From Sesamum alatum (Eukaryota > Streptophyta > Magnoliopsida > Lamiales > Pedaliaceae): a stretch of DNA of 64,000 nucleotides. Position numbers and translations under genes: made by a program. The notes under the pieces were generated by a model. The model ran no database searches. It worked only from the letters and a program-made list of their open reading frames with translations, and had not been told where the DNA came from. The stretch covers positions 14,772,854 through 14,836,853 of the forward strand of contig JACGWO010000001.1 in assembly GCA_034509735.1 (NCBI GenBank), given 5' to 3'. Position 1 is the first letter of the stretch, and every line of letters starts with the position of its first letter. Positions 10,459 through 21,500 of the stretch are shown here, piece by piece.

Positions 10459-13400
10459 TTAAAATCGTATAATCGGAAAGATATTATCTAAAGTAATTAA
10501 CGAGGCCAACTGTCCTTCTACTTTTAACCAGACCTCCTTGCCCCTCAGCCAACACGCGAAATTGGCCAAGTAATCCGCAGGTTGATTCCCTTCCCGGTAC
10601 ACATGCGAGAAAAAAACATCCATCTCTCGCCGGAGAATTCGAAGTTGAGTGAGGAGGGACTGAACCTCCCAACCGCCTTGATCCGTCCGGATAATGTTCA
10701 AAATGGATTGTGCATCGAGCTCCACCCAAAAGCGGCAGCAGCCGGCGTCGCAGGCCAACTCCATCCCACGAACAACAGCAAAAAGTTTAGCGAAAATGCT
10801 GGTTCTCTCGCCAAGATAATCAGCAAAACCCAGGACGAATCGGCCACGATCATCTCGGATAACACCCCCAGCTTCTGAGCAGCCCAGATTATCCTTTGCA
10901 GCTCCATCCGAATTGAGCTTCCACCACCCCGGCCGCGGTTGATTCCACTGCACCAGTCTCGGCAGCACCCCGGGCGATCTGGGGAACCAGAATTCCAGAC
11001 GTGCAGCAATCACAAGATCCCCTTTCCAGCTTCCCGATGGCAACCCACCCGACTTTATAAGGCGGCCAATATGTCCATACACCTGGCTGATAATCCGCCT
11101 AGGGGAGAGCGGACATCGTTGAACTTGGCATCATTACGCATACGCCATATAAACCACAATATCAAGATAGGAATGAGAAGTCGGACGTGGCCTTGTCGGA
11201 CAAACGAGGATGATAAACGCCAAGCCTGTAACATAACGGAAACAAACTCCGTAACCGGGGGAGTAAATCCGAACAAGCTCCCAAAATGCTCCCAGACCTC
11301 CCTCACTACCGGGCCTTGAAGAAAGACGTGTTGGAGCGTCTTGCACGCGTCACAACACAAGCATTTAGAAACGATTGGCAGACCCTTCTCACGCAATCGT
11401 TCATCCACAGGAATGAAATTATGCAGTATACGAAAAATTAAAATAGACATGAAGGGGACGATAGACGAATGCCATGTCTCTCTAAGCAGTGGCCGCGAGA
11501 CACCCCCGATTCGAGCCGCAGCCGAGGCTGTTCTGAGTGAAAAAGCTCCCGTCGAGCAAGGCTTCCAAACAGGTCGGTCGCGGGAGAGCATATCAAATGG
11601 AACCGAGCATACACGCTCGACCAGTGGCACCGGAAGGCACTTACGGAGGCCATCTGTCCAAAACGGCATACACACTCGTGCATCGGAACAAGTCCCCCAG
11701 CCAGGTCTGCAAGGGGGCAGTCATCGAGCCAGGCATCATGCCAGAAACAAAGGTTGCCGCTGCCCAGAGCCCAGAAGATGAGAGGCTCGGCAAGTGGCTG
11801 CACGCGCTGTAACCGGTGCCACTGTGGAGACCCAGTGTAGAGATATTTGCTAGTGGTAGGGCAAGCATGACGACAATATTTAGATCTCAAAAAGGTTGCC
11901 CACAGAGAGCCCGAGGTCTGAAAACGCCACCACAATTTTAACGAGAACGCCGCCACAATATCTGCCAGGGCACGGACGCCAAACCTCCCTCATTAACCGG
12001 CGACATAGGTTATGCCACGAAGACCAGTGGAGTTTTTTAACAGTGCCGGAGGATGCCCAGAAGAAATGATTCAACATTCTTTCAATCCGCAGGATGACTG
12101 TTTTAGGGGGATTTAAAACCGCGAGCAAATGAAGTGGCATAGCGAAAATGACTGATTTAATCAGCTATAGGCGGCCTCCATAAGAGAGGAACTTATGCCG
12201 TCCAACACGCAGTGGAGCCTGCGCGAGACAATAAAAGAACTTTTGACTGCACTGATACGCTGTCCCGAGGCCGCCTCATAGGCCCACAGAAACTCCATAA
12301 CTGCCCTCAAGCTTTCCACCTTCGAGTTTGTGAACATGAGGACGTCGTCGTTGTAAGCAAGATGAGACACACCCCGACTCCCTGCGAATGCCCGTGAGGG
12401 GGCCGACTCCATCAAAGCATTAAGATTCCGTGACAAATACTCCGATGCAAGCACAAAGAGGGATGGCGACAAAGGGTCGCCCTGCCGCAAACCTCTCAAA
12501 GACTTGAAAAATCCGTGCAGCGAGCCATTGATTAAGATTGAAAACCAGCAGTTAGAGACACAATTATCGACTAGGGTCGTCCATCTCGGAGGAAAGCCAA
12601 GGCGGCATAAAACTGTCTCAAAGAAACCCCAGTCGATCATGTCGTATGCCTTTGCCATGTCCAACTTCAAAGCTACTTTCCAGACGGTTTTGTGTTTGCC
12701 AACTGAGTGCATGACCTCCTGAGCAAGAAGGATATTATCACTGTTTTGTCGGTTCCAGACGAACCCACTCTGATTCGGTACCACCACTCTCGACAACAGG
12801 TGCTTAAAAGGGTCATTCAGGAGCTTAGTTAGAATTTTGTTGGTCGTGTTGCATAAACTAATCGGGCGAAAATCACTCCATTGCACGGGGTGCTTAACCT
12901 TGGGAATGAGGGAAATAGACGTTGCCATGAAAGCCAACGGCCAAGGGATGCCACTGAGAAAGTCCCGTACCGCCTCGAGCACGTCCAACTTAACAATATC
13001 CCAACACCGCTGAAAGAAAAATCGCTCTGAAATCGTCCGGACCAGCCACACTGTCAGCCGCCAAATCAAAAAGCACCTCCCGACACTCGGTCTCCGTGGC
13101 TGGCCGAAGCAGGACTTCACTATCGCCCATGCTGAGGAGCGTGGGTACGTTATGCAGCAAAGGGGGGTCGGAATGCTGTTCAGTGGCAGACAACAACATG
13201 CGGAAATGCACAGCACCCGAAGCTTGTAGCTGCTGCGGGTTAGTGATGCCGCGGCCGTTCTCCTCAATGGAAGTAATATGCGTCCTGGCCCATTTTTTGC
13301 GCACCATCGAGTGGAAAAACCGAATGTTGTGCTCCCTTTCCAAAACCCACTTGCACGACGCCTTCTGACGCCAGAAATCCTCCTCAATCGCCAAAGCCTG

Positions 13401-14363
13401 ATTCAACTGCGCTGTGCATCGGTTCATATCAATAAGGTGATACTCAGTGGGATCGCGGTCATACCGCGCTTCAGCTGCCTTACAAGCCTCCTCTAATGCC
13501 CGAGACGAGCGAAAATATCCCCAAAGACCACCTTGTTCCACTCTTTGAGGCATTGTTTCAATCACTTCAGTTTTTCCGTCAGCCGCAACATTCCCACGCC
13601 CACGGTTGGGAAATCCCAGTTAGCCTTAACCATGGTCAAGAAATCCGGGTGATGAAACCACATAGTTTGGAAACGGAAAGCGGTAGGACCCGAAGCTGGG
13701 GTCGCAGCAAGTTGAATCAGAAGGGGTAGTGGTCCGAGTTCGATCTCGGAAGATGGCGCACGGAGGTGTTCGGAAACGCATCCACCCACTCACTTGAGAA
13801 TAAGACTCTATCCAGGCGCTGCCAAAGCCGACGATCAGTCTAGGTGTACGGGCTGCCGTCAAACCCCAAATCCATCACACCACTGTCAAAAATAGCTTCA
13901 GCAAACTCCTCTATTGAGTGGTGAGCCGGTAGGCATCGTTCGACCATTCGGAGACTGATAAGACAGTATTGAAATCCCCACCAATGCACCAGGGCAAAGT
14001 ATGATCAGTCATACGTCTCATAAAGGACCAAATATCAGCACGTGCCACCTTGTTGCACTCACCATATACCACCGTTACGAAAATGGGCTCCCGTGCAGTC
14101 GGCATATCTAACTTGATGTGCAAGAACTGCTCGTCATCACAGATAACCTCACAATTGATAGACTCATCCAGCAGAACCCAAGTCTTATTGTTACAATTTT
14201 GCACAACCGCCTCAAAACCCAAGTGATGCCTAACATCAAAAGCATTCCACTGAACTCGTGGATCAATTATCCCAACCACACTGACTCTGTTAATTTTACA
14301 CATTCGACGGAGTGATCGCTGTTTGTTGCCGATTCCCCGGGCATTCCATATAAGTACATTCAT
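10459..14363 (-). pseudogene. LINE ORF2: endonuclease, reverse transcriptase, RNase H
   Basis: The start MNVLIWNARGIGNKQRS at 14363 is the usual opening of plant L1 endonucleases, followed by GGDFNTV (about 13985) and further conserved endonuclease text to about 13740. The reverse transcriptase spans about 12950-12200, with DFRPISLCN, LRQGDPLSP and a catalytic box reading AYNDD, where AYADD is usual. A zinc-binding RVT region follows (about 11560-11260). An RNase H domain lies at 10930-10500 with NSDGAA and REGNQPADYLAN, but the expected AEL is AKL. Frames change several times and stops interrupt, so no complete protein can be made. In life such a protein nicks DNA and copies the element RNA at the nick. 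Confidence 0.9.
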
Positions 14364-14499
14364 TGATTAAGGTGGGAGGAGACGGACCCAGCATGTGCCA
14401 GACTACGAGTCTGAATTCGATCCAGCCGCCCTACCGAGCGCGCACGACGATGCCTGCCTCGAATTTTCGCCTCAATATAGTCATCATCATCAGCCGCTA

Positions 14500-15839
14500 A
14501 ATCCAGCAAGGCTTCCATCACTGGCAGATTCTACGAAGAACCCTCATGGTCATTAGTGTCCCCAATCACCGGAAGCCCAGGATCCTGTACTTCTCCGCCC
14601 CGAGTCATTCACCGGTTGAAAGACACAAATCGTGCGAACAGGATTGTTATCAGTCGAGCCTAACGGGTCTACAAGCTGATCTCCAACGGGCATGGCCTGC
14701 GGAGCTTGTTCCGGTTCTCTTTGAACTAGTTGTGCACCGTGTTCTGGAATGGTTTCCAGGCTCGGCATGGTGTTCGTGTCACTGTCCTCTGCGCCCTCCA
14801 CACGCGAGGCCTCGCTCTGGAGGGCGTCCGCCTCTAGATCAGCCTGATTCTGAGCCACAAGGGTCAGCATTGCATTGTTTGTTCCTTTCTGTGGTGCAGG
14901 TGGCGAGGCATCCCCCTCTGTAGCGACCCTACGTTTGCGTTTTTCAATCACCCCCATGGAGATCTGCTATCCCCGGTTCCACCTCTGTGCGCTGGGGCAG
15001 CCTTTCCCGACATTCCTCTACACCGTGGCCAAGGTGGTGGCAATGCGAGCAGTACTTGGGGCATCTCTTGTATAGAACCAGCTGTGGGAAATAACGGCCT
15101 TCCATATCGATTCAGAGCTTGTTGGGGCACGGCTTTAAAAGATCTATCTCCACACACACACACGGGCTACGCTAGGGCGCAGTCCCTCGGCCGTGGCTTC
15201 ATCTAACTTCAAAGGCGAGCTAATGAGACTGGCAATGCCAAAGAGAGCTTTCCTTTGGAACAGGTGCACTGGGAGTTCCGGGAGGCGAACCCAAACCAGA
15301 GCGATGGAGGACTTAATTTTCAGGTGGAAATCAGGGGACCACTTGAAGACCCGCATAGGGAATTCGTCAATAAACAAAATCTACTTGAGCTAAATTCGCA
15401 TTAGGTCTTCTTCGTTATGAAGTCGGATGATCACATGCTTCACGTTTATCACGCCTATGGAATACGCCCCTCTAAGTCCTAGCTTCGTGAAATTGGAACG
15501 GTTGGTGTGCATGCTAGGGTATCCATGAGAAAACTTCCCAACGAGAGCAAACTTCAGTGGTGCCGCCAGTTTCTCCGTCTCTTCGTTGGAGAAGTTTATC
15601 GTCCGGTTACGACGGTAAAGGCAAGGTTTGCTATAGTACTCTTCAGTCTCAGAGAAAATCTTCTTAGCGGCTCGCGGGGAGAGCGGCTCCGTCGGACAGC
15701 TACCAGTGAGGGCTGCAAGGAACGAACGCCGGCGGTCTAGTGGATCCGGCGGCCGAGGTTCGGCGACAGGGTTAGGGTTAGGGAGAGTTTCAGAGTGCAC
15801 GGACTCTTCTTGAGAGAGAATCGGCCGTTCAAAATTCAA
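14500..15839 (-). pseudogene. LINE ORF1 (DUF4283-like, CCHC zinc knuckle)
   Basis: The start is the ATG at 15839 (MNFERPILSQEE...). The 15840-15390 part includes FALVGKFSHGYPS, and 15377-15180 includes WSPDFHLKI and WVRLPELP. Both match the DUF4283 region of plant L1 ORF1 proteins, which bind the element's RNA. Near 15060-15020 there is a CX2CX4HX4C knuckle (YCSHCHHLGHGVEEC). Frames change near 15390 and 15150, and downstream text to about 14500 is a decayed Gln/Pro-rich tail. Confidence 0.8.
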
Positions 15840-15855
15840 GTAACTCCAACTTCTC

Positions 15856-15872
15856 GTATTGATTAGTTACTT
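15856..15872. repeat. Target-site duplication of the LINE (5' side)
   Basis: Exact repeat of 10299-10315 directly after the 5' end of the LINE. Confidence 0.9.
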
Positions 15873-16426
15873 GAAATTTTATAATATTCACATATTTTTT
15901 TCCCCTTTTGGTAACATAATTATGTAGAATAATGATACAATACTATTAGTTTTATGATAGAGAATTATGTATATAGTAACATTATATAATAAGATGATGT
16001 AATATTGATATGCGATTTTGTTACATAGATATTAGTATAAAAACTATTTTTTTATTAAAATAATTTATGTTCCATCCAACAATTATATTAGAAGAGTCAA
16101 TAAAACTAAACAATTAATGAAAATTTAAGTTTATTGGATGTATATCTCTTTATTCTTATTTCGATAATCGTAAACTTTGTAATTTATTGATATTGATTAA
16201 TTGTGATTTGGAGAAAAAAATAATTTTATATTATTGGTCTCATTCAAACTAAAAAAAGACTAACTTTTACATAATTTTTTTGTAAGACATAATTTTAGCC
16301 ACAATTAAATTAAACCCGTGCACAGCACGAGGCACACGCTAGTTATATTATAAATGAGAGATGAGATATATATTATATATATATAATCATTTCATGAATT
16401 GTGGGGTGTAAACAAGCTTAATTATA
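15873..16426. other. AT-rich spacer with a possible Helitron 3' end
   Basis: No gene seen. At 16317-16342 a short hairpin (CGTGC, ACA, GCACG) is followed nine bases later by CTAG and then T, the shape of a Helitron 3' terminus. No 5' terminus could be identified. The LINE may have inserted into the same element. Confidence 0.4.
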
Positions 16427-17633
16427 GGGAAAAATAAAAAGATCCCCTTGTAATATTAGAAATGTTTTAAAATCCCTATAAAAAAATATGATATCAATTA
16501 CCTCCCCTGTTTTGTGAAAAAAAATTCAGATAACCTCCTAAGACCAGAGTTGGTGATACACGCGCTTTGACAGCAAAAATGAGTCAAAAAAATTCATTTA
16601 TTTAAGAATTTTACCTTTCTCTCAATCTAATATATATAATATATTAACATATTATGTTACATATAATACATATAATATTATATAATATATAATATATATA
16701 ATTTAATAAATCTTAAAATAATAGATAAATATTTATTAATAACAAAATATTATTATATATGTAAATATACAATTAGATTAATATTGTTTAATATAATATT
16801 CTTTTAATTACATAATTAAAAATAATTTTTTTAAAAAATTACAACGATGGCGAAAGCCTCCGCTGCAAAGAAGGGTGACTGCCATTGCCTAGGGGGAGGA
16901 GGGCGCATCGCCGTGCCCTTCTCATCCTTGGGCGACGGCTGCCATTTCTGCCAATGACTCCTACCTTTCACTGCTTCTCACACAGGCCCTGATCATCAAA
17001 ATCGCAAAAACAAGTAAACCCTCATATCCGACGACAACTTCGCTCAAGAACCGTAGCTTCAGGAGGCCATTATGGCTTCCATCCTCTCCACCCACAATCC
17101 AAACATTCCCATCAAAGAACCGTCACAAATCGTCATCGAGGACTAATTCTGGGCAACCGCGACCCCATCACCCATACCTATTTCTGGTCTGGAAAACTGG
17201 CGTTGCCCAGACGGGGGCAACGGCGTCGCTGCTGGACCTCTCTGCAGGGGGGAGGGGGGGAGGACGGTATGGGAAGGGGGGGGGGCCGGTCGGGGGGTGG
17301 GTGGTTATTTATTCTAATTTTTAAATAATAATTTTATTTTTTATTAAATATAAAATATAATTTAATATATTTATTGATATATTTATAGGTATATTTTAAT
17401 TAAAATTTATATAAATATACAATTTTACCTAATATATATGGAGGGGTATTTTAGTCATTGTCCTAAAAAGAATAGGATCCAAGTTGATCAGGGGGCACTG
17501 TGTGTCATTATTTATAACACAGGGCACTGTGTGTCATTGTTTATAACATAAGAATAATTTTTTATATTTAAATTTTCACATGAGGATTTTAAATATTTCC
17601 CCATATTACATATGGTCAAAATGAATTTAACCC
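16427..17633. mobile_element. MULE-like non-autonomous element with 10-bp target duplication
   Basis: CTTAATTATA at 16417-16426 is repeated at 17634-17643. The ends begin GGG and finish CCC and form an imperfect inverted repeat of about 55 bp that shares TGTAATAT and TTTAAAATCC. A 9-10-bp duplication is the mark of Mutator-like elements. No transposase is present. Much of the interior is AT-rich, but it encloses a GC-rich island (16847-17310). Confidence 0.7.
16847..17310. other. GC-rich island inside the MULE-like element, possible captured gene fragment
   Basis: Base composition jumps from very AT-rich to GC-rich at the ATG near 16847 and falls back after a G-run near 17300. Short open frames exist (37 codons from 16847, about 26 codons from 17072), but I recognise no protein family. 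It resembles the cargo of a Pack-MULE. It could also be simple GC-rich filler. Confidence 0.35.
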
Positions 17634-17643
17634 CTTAATTATA

Positions 17644-18561
17644 TATGACTTTATACAATCGGGAATAAAAAGCAAAATTGTGTTTATTGTCCCCACAAGA
17701 TAGGAGAAATATTTTTAGTCGCAACATGACAGTCAAGTGCAGGATACATAATTTCATCCTTCAATTTTTTTTTATTTTTTTATTTTTTTTTATGAAAGTT
17801 GAGCCTTGTGACTCTAACGTGTCGAAAAAAAATCTAATTCGAAACATTTTTAAAAATCACGTAAAAAATGAAAGGACGAAAAGTTTAGGCTGAAGCTCAG
17901 TCGGTGGATTTTATATTTATTTATGTAAGCAATTTGGTTAACAAATCTACTTATCTTTCATGAAACCTCAATAATTGTCAACTACAATTCCCATCTGCAT
18001 GCATAATAGAAGTAGTAAACAAAGTTAAGAATCATCCACTCCAAAATAATTTCATGCTTATATTTCAGCAATAGTTAGAAAGTCATGAAAATTATAACCC
18101 CGGAACGAGTTTGGTCGAATTTGAATCAATTATATGACAAATGCAATACATTTGCCGTATAGTTGGTGTACAATTCAAGGAAAGTGACCAATCAGATGAC
18201 AAGTGTATCACACTTACTCTGTAATTAATTTGATTCAGCCAAACCTAATTTAGATAAGAATAGTCCAAAAAATCATTATCAGCCTATAGTTTATACGAGA
18301 TAGAAACTTGGAAGGAATCAAACCGCAACTGTGTTGAATATCTGCACATCTTACATTGTTGATCTTTAACAAGAAAAATATATACGGTAAGAATTACTGT
18401 GTAGACAAAATCCTTTCAATCAAATTAATCACAATTATTCTAAAAACTAAACAGACACGACACTGATCTTCATCCATCTCTATAAACAAAACCAAACCTA
18501 CAACACGAGTACTAACCCCACCCCCGCATTCATGATGGGAAGAGAAATTCAAATTCAACTA
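17644..18561. other. Region 3' of the dioxygenase gene, with one MITE
   Basis: No gene seen. It includes a T-rich run (17760-17800), the MITE at about 18085-18270, and the 3' untranslated region and likely polyadenylation area of the dioxygenase gene just below 18562 on the minus strand. Confidence 0.5.
18085..18270. mobile_element. Small foldback MITE (family shared with 58200-58390)
   Basis: The stretch from GAGTTTGGTCGAATTTGA through GGTGTACAATTCAAGGAAAG to ACAAGTGTATCACACTTACT matches the reverse complement of the element at 58200-58390 with modest divergence. Inverted copies of the GACAAGTGTAT word make it self-complementary. Exact ends are not resolved. Confidence 0.6.
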
Positions 18562-21500
18562 TTAGTCTTGAACCTGAACTCGTTTCAAGATGGATTTGCC
18601 GTTGAGCTGGTTGCTCTGTTGAGCCATCAGGTAATCCTTGTACTTCATTGGAACGTATGCTGGCCTACAGCCTTGGGTTCGGAGAAGACGTGGTGCGGGG
18701 GAGACAACTGTGTCCGGTGATGGGCCGTTGGCCATGGCAATGGAAATCCTTGCCTTCGCATTATTCACCGCTGCTCTGTGCACTACACTCTTGTACTTCC
18801 CATTGCTGAATATCTGTGCAATACACTCTTGTACTCATGTTATTCACCACTGCTATAATTGTTCATGTTTTCATTTTTAGTTTTCAATTTTTGAAATTGT
18901 AATTAAAGCGAGAACATCTTTGTTTATGCGTATTCTCATCAAAAATAGATTGATTCGACACGACAATCCAATATAAAATACAATATTATTAATTAATCCA
19001 AACATAAACTTAAATTTTCCAATCGGAGCAACTTGAAGAAACAAACAAAATTGAATTTACCTCAAGATGATCGCCGGTGTTAACCAAAATGGAGTTGGGA
19101 AGAGGATTGGCATGAACCCATTTGCCCTTATGTTGTATCTGTAGGCCGGCAACCTGATTTTGTATGAGAAGTGTGAAAAGTCCGTGGTCGGAATGTGGTG
19201 CTATGCCCACAGCAGCATCAGGATTCGGACAACGTGGGTACAAGTTTGCAATGAATATTTGTAAACTTGACTCCAACCCTAAACACTTCTCCATTTCGCT
19301 CTCTTCAATCCCCAGGCTTTCTGATATACCTTTCAACAATTTTCTCACCACTTCTCGATTTCTTTTGCAGTATTCCATCACCACGTCTCTACATTATTTC
19401 AGAATCAGCCAAAAAAATATTAACTCTTTTTAGTTCTACGTAATTAGAAAAAAAAATTACAAATTTAGTCTAGCCGTAGCAAGAAAGACTAAATTTGTCG
19501 GAATTAGCACATGATTAGCACGTAACCCTTTTAATTTAGAGTATTTTAATTTTTCTGTTAGTTTTGCTGATGTTATAATTGTGCCCAGTGATATTTGAAC
19601 TAAATGTGCTACTATCTATATAATTATAGAATGATTATATAGATTAAAAATTCGTGTGATATTTTCTCCACTAAATTCCGTTCATCCATTTTAGTATTTG
19701 GTGATGTTTACTTATAGTTTCATATTAGTTTTCATTCTTATGTACCCATAATTTTCTTTTCATAAACTACATATATATACACTTACATTGAACTATCATT
19801 TATTTTCTAACTTAGAAGTTCAAGATAGAAGATTCAACTTGACATGCATAAAGAATTTTTCATTAAAACGTAATTTGATCATTTTACAGTATCTATGATA
19901 AATTAATGACACATACCCAATTATAAGAATTTTTTTATTATGTATATTATTGTCATTATATCTTATGTTTGTAGCATTTTGAATTTCTTATTATAGATGT
20001 ATTCTTAGCATATAATTTAGAAATATAAATATTTAACTCTTTATTAGTTTCAAATGCTGTTTAAATTTGTTTTTGTTGAAAGAAATCAAAAATTGATACT
20101 AATTCTTTTTATTTTTTCTTTCATAAACTTGATTACAAAAGTGGTAATTTACTATGAATTGTACCTTTTCTAAGAGAAATTTGTTTCCATCACAAGTATG
20201 ATAGTATCTTTTATATAATGTATTTAAATATTAATACTTTTCATTTTAGTAAAAATATATAATTAAAAAAATATATATATACATAGTATTCAAAACTTAT
20301 AAAACAATTTATTTCAATGTCTAAAGTATGATAATTTCCAATGGTTATTTTCAAGATGTCCAGTAAATAAACTTAGTAAGAATTCAATATTAAGTTTTGT
20401 AGAAATAAGTTTGCACTATTATATATAGTAAGTTGTCATTAAAATATTGACATACTTTTATTTTTAGGGCAAAATGCTTTTTTGGTCTCGTAAGATTATG
20501 GCATTATTTATTTTGGAACCACAACTTAGGTAGGTGGCTGTTTTAGTCCCATAAAACACGTTTTTCAGTTTTTTTGGTCCCATAAAATATGTTTTTCAGT
20601 TTTTTTTGTCCCAAAATGACATGATATTTTGGGACCAAAAAACTAAAATTGGGACCTAAAAAACTGAAAAACGTGTTTTATGGGGTTAAAACAGCCACCT
20701 ACCTAAATTGTGGTACCAAAACAAATAATGTCCTAATCTTACGGAACCAGAAAAGTATTTACCCCTTTATTTTTATTATGTTTGATGGCGTGCAAAAAAT
20801 CAAGATTTGTGGAAGTAGGTAGGTGTAGAGATTAAAATTTAGGGTATTTTTACACTTTTTGATCCCTATACTTTGGTCAAAATCAATTTTGGTCCTTAAA
20901 TTATTGAAATATGATATTGGTCTCTAATTATTACAAATTATTACGATTTTGGTCCCTAAAATTTTTGAAGCACAATATCGGTCCCTAATCTTTACAAATT
21001 ATTATGATTTTAGTCCATTCGATCGGTTCCCTCTAACTTAACATTTTCAATTATAATGGTTGGACAGAATTTATTTGTTTTTATTCTTTGGTCCATCAAA
21101 AACAAATTAAACTGACAAGAAGATAAGATAAAATTATAAGCAATTAATAAGTATAATATCAAGTGAAAGTTTGACTTCAGGATGGAAATTCAACATGATT
21201 AAAGGAATTAATTATTCATTAAAAAGTAGCTCGATTATCTTAAAGTATCTATGAAAATTAATGGGCATAAATCCAAGTGCTAGAATTTTTTTATTACGTG
21301 TATTATTTCTATTATATGTTATGTCTATACCGTTATGAATTTCTTATTGTATATTTTTGTTATTATATATAATTAGAAATATGTATATTTCTTTACTTAT
21401 ATATTAGTTTTAGATATTGTTAATCAAGGTGCACAGTGAGGCGGGTTGGCCCAGGACCGGAACGGACTAGCCCAAGAGCCCGGCCCAAGACCAACCCACT

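Larger units (their letters stand above)
10316..15855 (-). mobile_element. L1-type non-LTR retrotransposon (LINE), full length but decayed
   Basis: The element lies on the minus strand. Its 3' poly(A) appears as a run of T just after 10315, and its 5' end is next to 15856. The 17-bp flanking duplication shows both ends are original, giving about 5.5 kb. It has the plant L1 layout: ORF1 with a DUF4283-like region and a CCHC knuckle, and ORF2 with an endonuclease, reverse transcriptase, zinc-binding RVT region and RNase H. Many frameshifts and stops show it is dead. Confidence 0.95.

Noticed and set aside
18638..18880. Plus-strand 80-codon open frame
   Set aside because: Antisense to exon 4 of the dioxygenase gene, which has strong family evidence.
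19010..19384. The open frame with the HSDHG motif taken as a separate dioxygenase fragment
   Set aside because: Its ends are exact splice sites in phase with exons 2 and 4, so it is exon 3 of the full gene and not an isolated pseudogene.
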